DNA from: JAHEFX01 sp964614585
Lineage (GTDB): Bacteria; Actinomycetota; Acidimicrobiia; Spongiisociales; JAENVV01
Reading direction: 5' to 3'
DNA length: 8,026 bases
NCBI GenBank assembly: GCA_964614585.1
Contig: CAZTLW010000108.1
Span: forward strand, 1-8,026
This document shows, piece by piece, positions 6,915 to 8,026 of this stretch. A program made the translations under genes and the position numbers. The notes beneath the pieces were generated by a model, which worked only from the letters and a program-made list of their open reading frames with translations, was not told where the DNA came from and did not search any database. The number at the start of each line of letters is the position of its first letter. Positions within the stretch are counted from its first letter, which is position 1.

Positions 6915-7103
6915 GGATTTAATGGGAGGGCTGCAAAAGTGGGATGCACCCAATCCACTACAGGTAAGAGCAAATAAACATATCAATCGATAAAAATTTA
7001 AGAATATTTTCCTTCAGCCAAGGTTTAGTAAAGCAATAAGTTGTCAAAAAACCTTATGCTAACGTTTTAAGGTGACAAGATAATTAACGTGGAAAACTGT
7101 TTT

Positions 7104-8026
7104 ATGTTTTCATCCCTTATTTCACCTTTAAGAAAAATAAAACTTTTCGGCCTGGAAATATTTAAATTTTCAGACAGTACTTGTATTAAAACTTACGATT
7201 ACCTGAATTATTCTTATCTCGAATTCAAAAAATTTCCCCGTTGGTTTCTCATGCGAAAGATTGGAAGATTTAATTTAATTAGATATCTTATTTCAAAGAA
7301 TCTTACTGGGAAATATGTGCCAGACATGCTTTTAGATGAGCATGACTCATCTGCAATAAAGCTGGATATCTCTGCAGAAGAAATAGCAAAAAGACTAGAA
7401 AAAGATGGGATTTTCCAAGGGCTTACTTTGAATCCCGAGATAGCTGATAAAATCTTAGACTATGCACTGAATAATCCATGTTTTGCCAACCGGGATCCAG
7501 AATCTGGTTTTTTAGTTCAGCATAAAGAATTAGCCAAAAAATGTCTAGGCCATGAAATCCTGAGGGCTAATTTTTATAATTTAGAAACGAATTGTGAGAT
7601 ATTAAACCATCTTAAATCTGACCCTGCTCTACGCAAAATCTCGGCTTTATACCTTAAGACTACTCCCGTCCATGTCAATACCAATATGTGGTGGAGTTTC
7701 CCCTGTGATCCTACTTTTCTTGAACAATCTAAGTCAGCCCAGGTGTTCCATTGTGACTTAGATGATTTTCGATTTCTTAAGTTTTTCTTTTACCTCACTG
7801 ATGTTGATGAGGATAGTGGACCTCATCTTTATGTTAGAGGAAGTCATACTCAGAAACCCCTTTATCGCCAGCTAGTAAGAGGGCGTGCATCTGAAGAGTG
7901 GTTGCGCAATTATTATGGAGAACAAAATATAATTACTATTTACGGACCTGCCGGATATGGTTTTGTGGAAGATACCTATGGTCATCATATGGGGCGTCAT
8001 CCCAAATCAAAAAGAAGATTGATTTT
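7104..8026 (+). CDS. Phytanoyl-CoA dioxygenase (PhyH)-family protein, partial at 3' end
   Basis: An open frame of 307 codons that continues past the right edge. It belongs to the PhyH branch of Fe(II)/2-oxoglutarate dioxygenases, which hydroxylate small molecules. The metal-binding triad is visible: H216 and D218 in FHCDLDD (215-221), and H295 in VEDTYGHHMGRHP (288-300). R304 or R305 would bind the 2-oxoglutarate carboxylate. FFFYLTDVDEDSGPHLYVRG (227-246) is the conserved core. The N-terminal 85 or so residues precede the recognisable domain and look unlike it. I chose ATG at 7104; an in-frame GTG at 7089 would add five residues and has AAGGTGA 13 bases upstream, so it is a fair alternative. 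An in-frame TAA at 7068-7070 bounds the frame. It lies 530 bp after the last glycosyltransferase-like gene, so membership in the polysaccharide pathway is only suggested. Substrate is unknown; the gene appears intact so far. Confidence 0.87.
   Translation, partial: MFSSLISPLRKIKLFGLEIFKFSDSTCIKTYDYLNYSYLEFKKFPRWFLMRKIGRFNLIRYLISKNLTGKYVPDMLLDEHDSSAIKLDISAEEIAKRLEKDGIFQGLTLNPEIADKILDYALNNPCFANRDPESGFLVQHKELAKKCLGHEILRANFYNLETNCEILNHLKSDPALRKISALYLKTTPVHVNTNMWWSFPCDPTFLEQSKSAQVFHCDLDDFRFLKFFFYLTDVDEDSGPHLYVRGSHTQKPLYRQLVRGRASEEWLRNYYGEQNIITIYGPAGYGFVEDTYGHHMGRHPKSKRRLI

Larger units (their letters stand above)
6559..7088. other. 530-bp gene-poor region
   Basis: I see no reliable gene here. On the minus strand a frame is open from about 6817 to 6530 and includes a GTG at 6778 and an ATG at 6760. 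Its last 29 bases overlap the end of the upstream gene. It has no convincing ribosome site and I recognise no family, though the translated PSGFDAWTDEDF is not of low complexity. GGTCCATGCG occurs twice in direct orientation (6590-6599 and 6695-6704), 105 bases apart. Hairpins lie at 6791-6807 and 6902-6914, and GTGG/CCAC arms at 6939-6958. Near the right end, TTGTCA (7041-7046) resembles a -35 box but lacks a good -10 partner. The region could be degenerate coding sequence or old repeat material. Confidence 0.5.

Noticed and set aside
6921..6989. Small plus-strand open frame of about 22 codons
   Set aside because: It is very short, has no ribosome site, and overlaps hairpin-forming sequence.
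6559..7088. CRISPR array, tRNA or transposon ends in the gene-poor region
   Set aside because: No regularly spaced repeats, no cloverleaf-like arms with a conserved T-loop, and no matching terminal inverted repeats with target duplications were seen.
1..8026. HIP1 octamers (GCGATCGC) as a cyanobacterial marker
   Set aside because: None was found by eye, so this marker neither supports the placement nor excludes it, as some cyanobacteria have few copies.

Overview
The window looks like part of a cell-surface or exopolysaccharide biosynthesis locus. The likely host is a cyanobacterium. That placement is an inference from the AT-rich composition (roughly 40% GC by eye), the style of the glycosyltransferases, and two short hairpin elements: a C-tract/G-tract hairpin at 3929-3955 and a GGTGG...CCACC hairpin followed by CTAC at 6791-6811. 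Both resemble short intergenic repeats I associate with filamentous cyanobacterial genomes. No HIP1 octamer (GCGATCGC) was seen, so the host is probably not a HIP1-rich strain.

All genes lie on the + strand. Positions 14-3818 hold a tight three-gene block: a GT-B glycosyltransferase without the usual GT4 acidic motif, a GT4 glycosyltransferase that starts one base after its neighbour's stop, and a polytopic membrane protein of the Wzy/O-antigen ligase type. These three are almost certainly co-transcribed. A 205-bp spacer full of inverted repeats follows. Then come a canonical GT4 glycosyltransferase with a Cys cluster (4024-5274), an AT-rich 219-bp spacer, a divergent GT-B-like protein (5494-6558), and a 530-bp gene-poor stretch. 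The window ends inside a phytanoyl-CoA dioxygenase (PhyH)-family gene that runs off the right edge.

A reasonable reading is that the glycosyltransferases add sugars one after another to a lipid-linked repeat unit on the cytoplasmic face of the membrane, and the polytopic protein polymerises or ligates the units on the other face. The PhyH protein may hydroxylate a precursor or be a passenger gene. No flippase (Wzx), chain-length regulator (Wzz/Wzc), export protein (Wza) or initiating phosphoglycosyltransferase is present, so the pathway continues outside. Sugar donors and acceptors cannot be assigned from sequence alone. I found no convincing new system. The most interesting points are the altered acidic motifs in the first two glycosyltransferases, the divergent fifth protein, the PhyH gene in this context, and the structured spacers.
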